From Tilletiaria anomala UBC 951 (taxonomy: Eukaryota; Basidiomycota; Exobasidiomycetes; Georgefischeriales; Tilletiariaceae): a stretch of 40,178 bases of DNA. The notes under the pieces were generated by a model that saw nothing but the letters and a program-made list of their open reading frames with translations, was not told the DNA's origin and made no database searches. Where the stretch lies: contig NW_013546889.1 in NCBI RefSeq assembly GCF_000711695.1, positions 1 to 40,178 on the forward strand, in the 5' to 3' direction. A program made the translations under genes and the position numbers. Each line of letters starts with the position of its first letter. Within the stretch, counting starts at the first letter, position 1. This document shows positions 17,967 to 29,900 of the stretch, piece by piece.

Positions 17967-20900
17967 ATGATCAATCTCTCCGTCATTAACTCAACCATGG
18001 CAACCCCTGCTCCGTCTCTCGGGCACTTGGTGCACGATACCACGATCCAGGTCGCCCGCCTCGCCGCATTCCTCTGGTGCCAGGTCAACGCCGTTGCCGA
18101 AGTCGCGATCTGCATCTGCATGGAACAGCGACCCGAGTCCGCCGCCGAGCCACCTCAGCCTCACATCTGCAGCTACCACAATCCAGTCTCTGGTACAATG
18201 GGCGCTCTCTCTCTTACCACTTGCGAGACCCACGTCGACTTCAATCTCGTCGTGAGCGCACCGGCTGAGAACCAGGGCCTTGATCGCCCAACCCACCCAC
18301 CATGCAAGGCGCCCACCATCTATGTGGCGCAGCCACATGGGCAGCATGGCGGCGCGCTCGCATTTGCTGCCGAAGTGCTCAGGGGCCTGGACGGCGGTGT
18401 GTGCGCGGCAGTCGCGACCATGCTCAACCACGCCTTGGCTTGGCCCGAGCTGGGTGCGGTGTACCACACTGGCTCGACAGTGCCGCTTGTCCAGCATCTT
18501 GCCGACATCCTTGGTACATCGGTGTTTGCGCCGCCGAGCCGAGCCGAACACCGATTTTCGGCGCACACCGGCGGGGACTTCTGGCACGTGTTCTGTCGCA
18601 ACGTCGAGCGGCACTCGTGCAAGATTGCAATCCAGGAGGGCGACGAGACCTTTCTCACTTACAAAGACCTGTGGCAACTCGCCTGTAACACCGCCGTGCG
18701 CATTGGTGTTAAGCGCGACGAGTCGCACGCCGAAGTACCAGTGGTTGCCATCCTGGCAGAGCGCTCCATCGAGGCCATCGCGGGCCAGCTTGCAGCCATG
18801 GCTGCTGGGGTCGCGTTCGTATACCTTTCCCCCCAGCTTCCGCTCCCCCGTCTGCAGAGAATCGTCGATGATTGCGCGCCTCTGTTACTCATTCACACCG
18901 ACGCCGAGGCCGCCATCGCCCGTCAGCTGTCCCTGCCCTTGGACACATGTCTCCCCTCATCGCTGGCCTTTGCGCCGCCCTCGCCGCAAGGCCTCAAGTC
19001 GCTGTCAATGCTATCATACAGCCCTCAGGAACCCGCCTATCTGGTCTACACGAGCGGCACCACCTCGGTGCCCAAAGGTGTTATCATTCCTCGCAGTGCC
19101 CTCGCCTCATATCTGAAGGCCTCGCTCGGTCTTTGGGGACAGCGCTGGTACGATCGCCGCCTCGCTGTAGCAAGCCTCTTGTTCGACGTGTCCATCTGCG
19201 ACGTATTTGGCAGCCTGGCATGCGCCAGCTGCATCGTGCTACGCCCACAGGCTCGCCTCCTTGACGGCCTCGGCCGCCAGCTGCTCTCGGATAGGATCTC
19301 GTTCGTGCAGCTCACGCCGACGGTCGCCAGTCTTGTCAGCAATCCCAGCAGCCTTGCAAATGTCCGCACCATCATCCTATCCGGCGAGCCCGTCCCTCCA
19401 CGTCTTGCATCGTGGTTCGTCCAGCAGGGGATTGACGGCGTCTGGAACGGCTACGGTCCTTCCGAGGCGACGGTAGTCACACTTGCGCATCGCTTTGCGT
19501 CCAACACTCAACTCGGCTTCTCTCCCATCGGTCTGCCTTTGGGCGACACAAGGGCCGTCATCCTGGCGCCCGACACTGGTGAGGTGGTGCCGCGCGGCTT
19601 TGCCGGCCACCTTTGCCTTCTTGGCCCTCAGTTGGCGTTGGGCTATCTAAAGCGCCCCGAGCTGACCGGCGAGGCGTTTGTCGCCGAGGGAAGAGACAGG
19701 TACTATTACACGGGCGACCTCGCCCGCTTTCGCAGGGAGTCGGACTCGATCGAATGCATGGGTCGCCTGGACCGCCAGGTCAAGCTCAATGGCCTTCGCA
19801 TCCAGGTCGAGGAGATCGAAGCCTCGGCCAGAGAGGTGGTCGAGGCGTGTGCAGTCCTTGTTGTTGGGGTCGCACCGGCCAAGCTCGCGTGCTTCTATCT
19901 GCTACCCAAAGGCGAGTCCAAGAAACAGACAGAAGGTCTCTTACGCGCGCACCTCGAGCGAGACTTACCCGCCTACATGGTTCCTACCGTTCTCATGGCT
20001 CTGGAGGACTGGTCTATTGCCTTGACTCCTACTGGCAAAGTTGACGGCAACTCGCTCTGCCGCATCTGGCAGGCCTCGGTCTCGGCCCCGTTTGCGCAAA
20101 GCAACGACGACGGTAAAGATCCCCAATCTGGCGCGCCTCTGGATACCGCCGAGGAGGAGGCCATTGCAAACGCATGGGCGCAGGTATTGCCACCCCTCAG
20201 CGGTGACTGCTACAATGCGCGCCTCGACAAACACAGCAACATCTTTCAGGCCGGTGCCGACTCGATTGGTCTCATCCGCTTGTCGAATGTGCTGGCTCAG
20301 CTTGGCTGGTCCCTTGGCTCCGCCGAGATGCTCGAAACCGACGGATCGATCCAGGAAATGGCCTCTCGGCTGCGCATGGGCAGCGCCACCAACCAATCTC
20401 GAGCCGGCGCGGAAGAGCTCCAAGCAGCATACCAGCCTTGGTCTTTGGCACCAGGAGGCGGCACCACCACCACCATCAACGACCAGGAGCGCTTTACGGA
20501 TGCATTCCCTCTCCAGCTGTCGCAGCTGGCGATGCTTGCGGCCTCACTGCGGCATGAGGGTCCAGACGCTCCATATTCTGCGAGCTACTGCCTGTCGCTA
20601 CCCAGCGGCATAGATCTCGACCAGGTCGAGGCAGCGTGTACTGCGCTTGTGGGGCGGCATCCGTCTCTCCGCACTGTGTTCTTCAGCTCCGGCGAGGGTC
20701 TCTACCAAGCGGTCCTCAAACCAGGCCAGAGCCGCATACGCTTCACGCAGTCAAACGACGACTTGGATGTCAGCACGCCAGGTGTGCTTGTCTCTATCGG
20801 TAGCACCACGGTGCCTCTGAGATTCCACTTGGTTCGCCGAGCAGCGAGCCTCTGGATGCATATCCACCATGCGATCTTCGATGGCTGGTCTCTTAACATT

Positions 20901-23900
20901 ATTCTCGACGATCTCGAGGCGCTTTTGCAGGGGCCTCGACTTCCGGCGGACCAAGCGCTGTTGTCCGGATCTGAGTTCCCTGCATTTGTCGACCATAGCA
21001 AAAGGCTAAGGACGGAACGAGCCAAAGAGTCGCTCGACTTCTGGCGCAAGATGCTCGCACCACTTGAAGGCCTTCTGTGGCCGCCGCACCAGCGATCCGA
21101 TGGATCGCGTCCGAGGACGGACGCTCTTGTGCAAGCGAGATTGAAGTCGCCGCGGCTCGCCGCGGGCGCTCGCCGCGTGCATCCTCGAGCCACGCCGGCT
21201 ATCTTGGTGAGCGTTGCGCTTGCCATAGCGTTGAAGTACCACGCCCATGCCAAGGCTGCCGTCTTTTGGGCGGTCAGCTCTGGTCGCACCGAGTCTCCGT
21301 ACGCACACCGCGCCTCGGGCTGCTACGTTGCAACCTTACCTGTCAAGGTCGACTTGACCGGCAATGCGACGCTGCACGATATATTGGCCCAGGTCGCCGC
21401 GCAGCAGATCGAGGCTCTTCGCCACGAGCAGAGCCAACTTGACACCCAGCTTCGACCCGATCCTCAGTGTCTTTTGACGTTCCAGAACTTCCCCGCTCGA
21501 CAAACTCCGGCGCCTCAGCTACAGATTCGCTCCCAGGACATGGCCCGCGACTATACCCTCTGTCTGGATGCCTTCCCTTGCCCCGAGAATGGCATGATCA
21601 AATTTGACCTGCACTTTGTAAGTGTGCACACCCTGGCACCATGCTTTTTATTCCTGCCAAGATGCCGGGGCACTCATACTTGTCGTCGCATTCATGCATT
21701 TGACTGACCCTCGGCTGCGATGGTATCTCTCTGCCTCTCGGTCGCTCTTTCTCTTTCTTTTGCTATCCAACCTCCTGCCACACAGGACACAACGTTGGTC
21801 ACTGAGTCAGAGGCTGTGACGTTCCTTGAGCACGTCATTTATTTCCTTGATGCGCTATGCGAGTCATCGCCCGGAGATACGCTCTCGTCCGTTGCTGGTG
21901 CTCTGGCAAGGGAAGAAGGGGTCAACTTCAGCGCTTTGCACTCTTATCGGGACAATGCCGGTGCGGCACCGGCAGGTGATACGCAGGGGCTCTCCAGCTT
22001 CTGCTCGATCGTCGATGCATTGCTGGCAGCCGCAACGCGCGTTCCTCGCAAGATTGCGCTGTCGTTTGAAGACAGAGTGTTTCTCGAGTACCGGGAACTG
22101 GAGCAGCGCACTTCTGCCGTGGCTCTCGGTCTGGCCAAGCTCGGAGTCGGCCGAGGAGACACGGTCCTCGTGCGAATGGATCGGGGCATCGACCAGATTG
22201 TTGCAATCTACGGAGTCATCCGCTGCGGCGCGGCCATGGTGCCTCTGGACCCTGCCTTTTCTCAGGAGAGGCAGGAGTTCCTAGCCCGCGACTCTGGCGC
22301 CCGTATCGTGTTAGTGGAGTCCAAAGATGTCGAGCAAGCGCCCGAGCTAAGCGACGCAACGGTAAAACAGTTGTCTGAGGTCGAGACCGCCACAACAGTG
22401 CCCGGAGTTCTTGATTCAAGACGCTTGGAGATGATCCAACCCAACGACGTGGCATATCGTCTCTACACAAGTGGTACCACAGGCCAGCCAAAGGCCGTTG
22501 AGATCCCACACTCGGCGCTGATGAGCTTTGTCGAAGCGACGTCGCTCTATCGCCAGATGTGGACCTCGCGCCGCCTTGCTGTGGCCGCTTTCACGTTTGA
22601 TGTGAGCGTTCATGACTGGGCTGCGACGCTCAGTCTCGGCGCCACCTTGTGCATCTCGTCCTCGGACCGGCTCTTTGGCGATATCACACACACGCTCAAC
22701 ACGCTCCGGGTCAGCTCAGCACAGATGACGCCGACCGTTGCCTCGCTGATCGATGCAGAACGCCTACAGCATCTCGACACCCTCATCCTCTCTGGAGAAC
22801 CTTTGAGCGCGGCGCTACGCAATAAGTTTGTTGGCAAGCTCAACTTCTTCAACAGCTACGGGTATGTCTCGGTCTCCTTCTATAGCCTTGCCCCGCGTCA
22901 ATCAAGGCCACTCCTGACCTCTGTCTCTCCCTTTACTACTATGCCAACAGACCAACGGAGACAACGGTTGACGTCTGCTCGCATCGCTTTGAGCCTTCGG
23001 ACGTCGACGTACCTTTTGTGCCTATTGGACGCCCCATGGGGTTCAACGAGCTGCTGGTCGTCGATCCCGACACGCTACAACCAATGCCCCTTCTCTGTCC
23101 GGGCGAGCTTCTGATCGGCGGACCTCAGGTTGGCCTGGGCTACGCAAACCGCAGCGAGCTCACGAAGAAGCATTTCGTTCTGCATGCAGCCTGGCCTGGT
23201 GCCTCGGCTAAACGCCTATACCGCACCGGCGACCTCTGTCGGCTTCACCTCAACGGTCTCATGCAGCACATGGGACGCATCGACTCGCAGGTTAAGCTAC
23301 AAGGCAGGCGCATCGAAGTCGAAGAGATCGAGAGTGTCATCACCGCAGCTCTCGACACGCACCAGCAGCAGCAGCATGAGCTGCGTCGTCCACAGGTGTG
23401 CGTTAGCATTGTCGACAAGGGCGGCAGCCAATCTCTGGCTGCGTGGATCTCATACTCGACGGCGGCGAAAGGGCCCGTCGAGGGTGGGGCCACCATCACC
23501 TGGCTACCACAGGCCGAAGCCGAGCGGGTGTTGGAGCATTGCCGCCGCACTTTGCCCCGCTACATGGTGCCCAGGGATCTGTACCTTGTGCAAGACATGC
23601 CCGTCACCGCCTCCGGCAAGGTCGACCGCAGGGGCCTCGCACGCTCCACCCGGCTGGACCTCTCTTCGCCGCCCAGAGACGCAGACAAATCAGTATCTGA
23701 AGCCAATACACACGCAGCTCAGCGTGGTATTACCCGGTCGGCGCGCCGCAAGCCCTCCTCTCGCTTCGCCGGACTGCTCTGCCAAGCTTACACTAGTGTC
23801 TTTGACCGCTGGATCAACGACGAAAACGCCGACTTTTCCGAGCTTGGGGGCGACTCAATCAGCGTCATCCGGATTCTAGCCAGCCTGCGCTCGCTCCTTG

Positions 23901-26900
23901 CCAAAGGAGAGGAGCTTGAGCTTCGGCCAAGCCACTTCTTTCAGTTGCGCACGATCGGCGACCTGGCCGCATTCTGGAACCAGCAGACTACCAGACAAGC
24001 TGGTGGAAGCGGTGCCGATGACATCTGCGAACGCCGTGCCAGTAGCAGCGACGGCAACGCGAGCAATAGCACGCCAAGCGTCTCGACAGAAGAGGTAAAA
24101 TCTGCAGCGCACGTGGCATCGCTGAGACCCGAAGACATCGAGGAGGCGTATCCTGCGGTCCGCCTCCAAGAAGGTCTTGTGTCGTTATCGCTCCAGGATC
24201 CCTCACTCTACTTTGCCACATTCCGATGGAAGTTGTCGCCGGGCATCAACCCAGACCGAGTGCTTCAGGCGTGGACCACAGTTGTGTCCCGCCGACCGAT
24301 GCTGCGCACCGTGTTCGTCCCCTCTGACCATGGCCGCATCCTGCAGCTGGTGCTCAAGGCTTCGGCCTCGGCCTCGTCCACTGCCCCGCACCCCACCTCC
24401 TTCAATTGGGGTGTAGTCCCCCTCATGGCGACCATCGAACGTGGAGAGAGCACCTCACCGTCGCTGTCCCCCTCGCCGTCGTTTAGACTCGATATACATC
24501 ATGCGCTCTACGATGGCTGGACACTAAAACTGCTCCTGGCGGATCTATGCAGCGCCTACTACAACGAACTGTTGCCTGAGCGACCCAGCTTTGCCTCGGT
24601 TCAGGCGATCGAGGAGGCGAGCGACATGACCAAACATATGGCCTTCTGGGCACGCGAGCTCGAGGGCAGCCCCGTGCCCAACTGGCCGTGCAGGCCCCAC
24701 GCGCGCCTCAAGGCAGATCACCGGGCTACAGTCCACGTGGATGTCGCCCGGCTTGACCAGCTCGTGTCACAGGCTAGATTGAGTGCCGCCACCGTCGTGG
24801 AGACAGCGCTTGCTCTGGTAATGGCACGCTATGCCGATGCGCAGGATGTCATCTTTGACGTGGTCAGCAGCGGCCGATCGGGCGCTCGAAGCGTCGTGGC
24901 CAACATCGACCAGATCCTGGGACCGTGCGTTGTCACGTATCCGCTCCGTGTGCGCCTCGACAGGTATGCAAGCATTTCCGACCTCGTCCGAGGGCTGTTG
25001 CAGCACCAGTCGGACGAGCTTGTTCATCACGAAGCTGCCGGTCTGACCAATATTGTCAAAGCAGCTAAGCTGCCAGCCGCGCAGCAGATCTCGTCTACGC
25101 TTCTCACGCTGTCAGCCGAAAACGGCTCCAGAAGCAAGCAGCAGCCGCTCTTTGAGGGCGCAGTCACGTCCTCAATGCGGCGCAACTATGCCGTCTGTCT
25201 TGATGTCGACGTCGGCCCGGACGGGATCGATTTTGACGTACACTTTGATCCCGCCACCATCGTCAGGCAGGATGCGTGCCAACTGGCTGCACACGTCGGC
25301 CATGCCGTCTATGCCATCCTCACGTCGGGCGATACCTCACTGGACACCTTCCGTTTGTTTGGACCCGCGGACCAGCAGATCGTCTCAGATATGGAGCGCG
25401 ACACCCAGCAAAGATCGAACCAGCTGCAGCGCGAGCCACTGCTGCTGGCACACCAGTACCTCGAGGCTCACGCCCGCACGAGCCCCTCCAAGATCGCCCT
25501 CCAATACCAGGATCGTTTTATAACATATGCCGAGTTCGAACAACGCGCATCAATGCGTGCCAAGAGCATCCGTGTCCGACTAGTCGAGGCTAGCGGTAGC
25601 GGAAAGCAGCGGCTTCCGCTGGTACCCATCATCGCTGACAAGGACGATGACTTTGTCATCAACGCCTTTGCCGTTCTCAAAGCCGGGGGCGCATACGTTC
25701 CCATCAGTCCGTACTGGCCTTCGGGTCGGCGTAACGAGGTACTTCGACGCACCGCTGCAGCCTTTGCCATCACCAAGGCGGACCTGGTCGAACAACTGCG
25801 CCGAGAGACGAAAGGACAATGCGAGCCCCTGACAGCAGAGTGTCTAGAGCAGCAGCAGCAACAGCAGCATCAACCGTCGCTACAATCGAACGGGGATATC
25901 AGCCTGCCGTTCACGGCGCCTGACAATGCATCGGATCGCGTCGACTTCTACGGGCCTGACGAGGCGCGGCTGGCCTATCTGCTCTTCACCTCTGGCACGA
26001 CGGGCACTCCCAAGGGTGTTCAAGTCACGGCAAACAATCTGGCGGCATTCCTTCGAGGCGCTAGTCACCGCTACCAGCCGTACACAAGTGCCTGGACCCG
26101 GCGAGGCTCGTTCGCCGCCCAGACGTTTGACGTGTCGTGCCACGACATCTTTGGGGCCGTCGCGGCGGGCTCCAGCCTCTGCATGGCTCCGTCGCTCGAG
26201 ATGCAGCTCGACCTCCAGCACACACTCGAGGAGCTGCGTGTGAGCCTGATCCAGCTCACGCCGTCGGTGGCCCAAATCCTTGACTATACAGGCCTACCAC
26301 ACCTCCAGGCACTCATCACAAGCGGCGAGGCACTGCCCGCCAGCCTCGTCGTCGGCGTGACGCAGCACGTGCCCCTCTTCAACAGTAACGGCCCGACCGA
26401 GGCCACAGTCGACTACAGCAGCCGCCTCTACAGCGCTTTGCCATCCACACCCAACGAGGCAGTGGGGGAGTATCAAGAGCCGTGGGTCTCGGTGGGAACG
26501 CCCATAGGGTTCTCACGATTCTATGTTCTCGACTCCCAGCAACGCCTCTGTGCCACAGGTGAACCCGGAGAGGTCGTAGTGGCCGGTCCACAGGTGGCGG
26601 CTGGCTACCTCGACATGTCAGGCGAGACGGCCAAGGCGTTCTATAGGCATCCGCAGCTCGGAGACATCTATGCCACCGGTGACCGAGGCATCCTGCATGC
26701 CAACGGCGAACTGCAGCTTCTGGGACGTCGGGACGGACAGGTGAAGATCCGGGGACTGCGAATCGAGCTTGGCGAGATTGCCGCAGTCCTTGAACGCGCC
26801 ACTCTTGTGGCTGCTGCAGCCGTATACCTTGACCCAGACAATGCGGAGCAAATTGCGGCGTTCATTGCCACCAAGCACAGTGTCGGCGATCTGTCCAGTG

Positions 26901-29900
26901 ACCAGGTTGCCGCCAGGGTGCGTGTTGAGGCGGCGCGGTCGCTTGCGCCGTATATGATGCCGGCCAGCATCACAGTTGTGGGCACTGAGCTTCCCATTAC
27001 TTCCTCGGGCAAGGTCGATAAGAGCGCGCTCTTTGATGGCGAGCGCCGCACCCGCACCCAGCACCGAAACCGCCCGGCCATCGCCGTCCAAGAGCGTGCC
27101 AATCTTGAGGCCTCGGTCTCTGCCGCCCAACCCACTTCCTCTGTCGCTCCCACGGAGAAAGCACTCGAGGCCCAAACCGATCATACGACGCTGACGCCCG
27201 TACAGCAGGCGGTACGCAGCGCGTGGGCCAGTGTGCTCCAAGTGTCGGAACGAGTTCTCGACCTACACACGACGTGGTCTGCTGCGGGCGGCGACTCGAT
27301 CCAAATGATCCGTCTCTTTTCAGCGTGCCGCCGTGCCGGTATCTCTCTCTTGCCAGGCTCAGGAACAACGATATTTGAGCAGGCGCTGACGGCCAAAGTC
27401 GGAAAGGAACTTCTCAGTGGCTCTGCAGCCGCGCCTGGCTCTGGAGAGAGCGACACCGTCCGCAACGTGGTCCTCTCTCCGATCCAGCGCCACTTTTTCG
27501 CCAAGACTGGGCCGATCGACCATTACAACCAGTCAATGCTCCTGCAGCTGCACTCGAGCGTGGATTCGCTGCACCTAGCCAAGAGTCTAGATACCTTGGT
27601 GCGTCGTCATGCCCAGCTGCGAGCCAGTTTCACCCGCACCAAGCGAGGCCGGGTGATGCAGCACCTGCTTCCACCAGCGCAGGCGTTGGGCTGGCCCGTC
27701 AACACGGTCGGAGACCGAGAGATCGAGGACATCGACGAGATCAACCGTCTTCTGCAGCAACAGAGCGCCTCCCTCAAGGTGTTTGCCGAGCCACCGCAGC
27801 ATGCAAGCTCGCTTCTGGCCGCGCTTGTCTTTACTTTCCAAGGCCGGCGTCACGCCTTCCTTACCGCGCACCACCTTGTCGTTGACCTGGTTTCGTGGAA
27901 CGTTCTCCTCGATGCGCTTATGGAAATGCTAGCTGCCAGCGACAATGGTATCAGCAAGCGCGTCGCCGAGCAGAAGAAAGAGAAAGAGGCCAATTTTGCT
28001 GCTTTTTCCGCTGCAATGTTCAAGGAGATTAGGAGCGTCGTACTGCAGGGTGACGGACCTCGCTTCACGCAAGTCATCCCGGAGCAGCAGCAAGCGCATG
28101 GCGATGGCCATCCTATCAGTGTCGGCGAGTGGGAGACGTCAGTCTTCAGCATCGGTCCACTCAGTCAGTCATGCATTCGTCGCCGCCACCTCGAGACGCT
28201 CGACATCATGCTGGCGGCGCTTGCCTTGGCCATCCGCGAAACCAGGGGCGAGCACACGCCGGTGATTGCGCTCGAGGGACATGGCCGCGACGTTCTTCCA
28301 CCCTCATCCCAGGTCGAGCTCGACGCAGCGGTCGGCTGGTTTACCAACATCTCTCCTCTATCGCTCCCCACCTCAGACTCGTCGATCGAAGCTACCCTCC
28401 GAGGGATCCGCGACGCGAGACTCGCAGGCCTCGAACCTCTACTTGGCGCCGCCGAGCTCGGGGCGCTTGCACCTGCATCACAACATGCACCTCGCTGGCC
28501 GCTTCTCTTCAATCTGCACAGCAAAAGCGCAAGCAGCCCCACGCACGACGGTCCCTTTGAGCTCATGAGCACAGGAGCGTGCTCTGCCCGGGGCTTCCAG
28601 TGGACCGATGTAGGGTATCAAGCAGTGAGGGACGCGGCTCTGGCCATCGACGTCGAGCCGGATGTCCTAAACCCAGCCTCCTTCATCGTCGAGATGCATC
28701 ACCGATCCCACGCCAGTGACTCAGTCCAGTGTCTTGGTCTCGCACTGCAGACGGCCGTCATCGCCATTGATCGCCACAACCGTGAGGCCGTTTCCAAGCC
28801 CTTGACCTGCATTCCGGATCTCTGCCGCAGCGATCTTTTTCCGCATCTCATGCTGAACCGCGAGCAGTTTAATCGACTGACAAAAGACACGCTTCTCCAG
28901 GCAGGCATCAGGCTCGATCAGGTCGCTGATCTCGTCCGCGCTCTGCCAACGCAGCAGGCGCTGGTGTGGGAGACGCAGAGGGCGCCAGGTGCCTACATCA
29001 CTTCGCGCACGTTCAATTTCGCAGAAGGCGACGCGCCCAACGCGGTATGGCGCTTGCAGTCGGCTGTCGAGAGGCTCGTCGACGCCCACCCGATCCTGCT
29101 CCGCAGCCGCTTCGTTCTCGATCGCGACCTGGGGCTGCTCATTGCCGTCCTGCGAGCTGGGTGCGCTCCGACTGTATGGTTTGACCGCATGGATGACGAC
29201 GACAGCAGCGACGAGGCTCTCCAGCACGTCGGAGATCCCTTTCTGCAGCCGTTTGGCGTCGTGCTGCGTCGCCACGGGCCTCAGCGGCAGGTAGTTGCCG
29301 AGGTCCGCATCCACCACGCCCTCGTCGATGCATGGACAATGCACATCCTCGTCCAGGACCTTGGCGCGCTTTTGGTCGATCCCTGCGCCGAGCCCAATCG
29401 AGGTCGCTTGCAGTTCAAAACCTACCTACTCCAGATGGCCACAAAGGACCGCACGGTCTCGCGCTCTTTCTGGACTCGGCTGCTGCAAGACCTCAAGGCC
29501 GTCTCCTCCACGCCTGCATTTGCAGAACGCCGTAGAGCCTTGAAAGATTCGCGCCCGCTTGCTGCTAGAATGGCGCGTGTGCGCCAGCAGTTCTGCATAC
29601 CGCGCGACCAGCTCGAAGACACCGGCGTCTCGGAGTCAACCATATTCTTGCTCGCATGGGGAGTGGTGCTTGCCGCGCACTCGCGCCAACGCAGCGTCGT
29701 CACCGGTCTCATCCTGAGCGGCCGAGACGGCGCCATCCCTGGCATCGACAACATGGCTGGCCCTACCATCACGACGCTGCCGCTGCCCATCTCTCTCCGC
29801 GCTGACTGGGACCTGCAGAGCCAGCTACTTCAGCTTGAGCGTGCCGTTGCGCTTGTATCACAGCACGCCGACGTCGGTCTCGCTGAGGTTGCCAGCTGGG

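Larger units (their letters stand above)
20490..23980 (+). other. NRPS-A module 2: C1-A2-T2 (spans both introns)
   Basis: C1 has IHHAIFDGWS near residue 968. A2 has LYTSGTTGQPK, FTFDVSVHDW, QMTPTVASL and, across intron 2, NSYGPTETTVD, then YRTGDL and ASGKVDR. Pocket residues by eye are D,V,H,Q,I,S,S,V,D,K. T2 has ELGGDSIS. Confidence 0.85.

Noticed and set aside
21720-23114. A 464-codon gene overlapping the start of the previous frame
   Set aside because: Its first 22 codons lie in intron 1 and its end reads through intron 2. The middle is exon 2 of NRPS-A.
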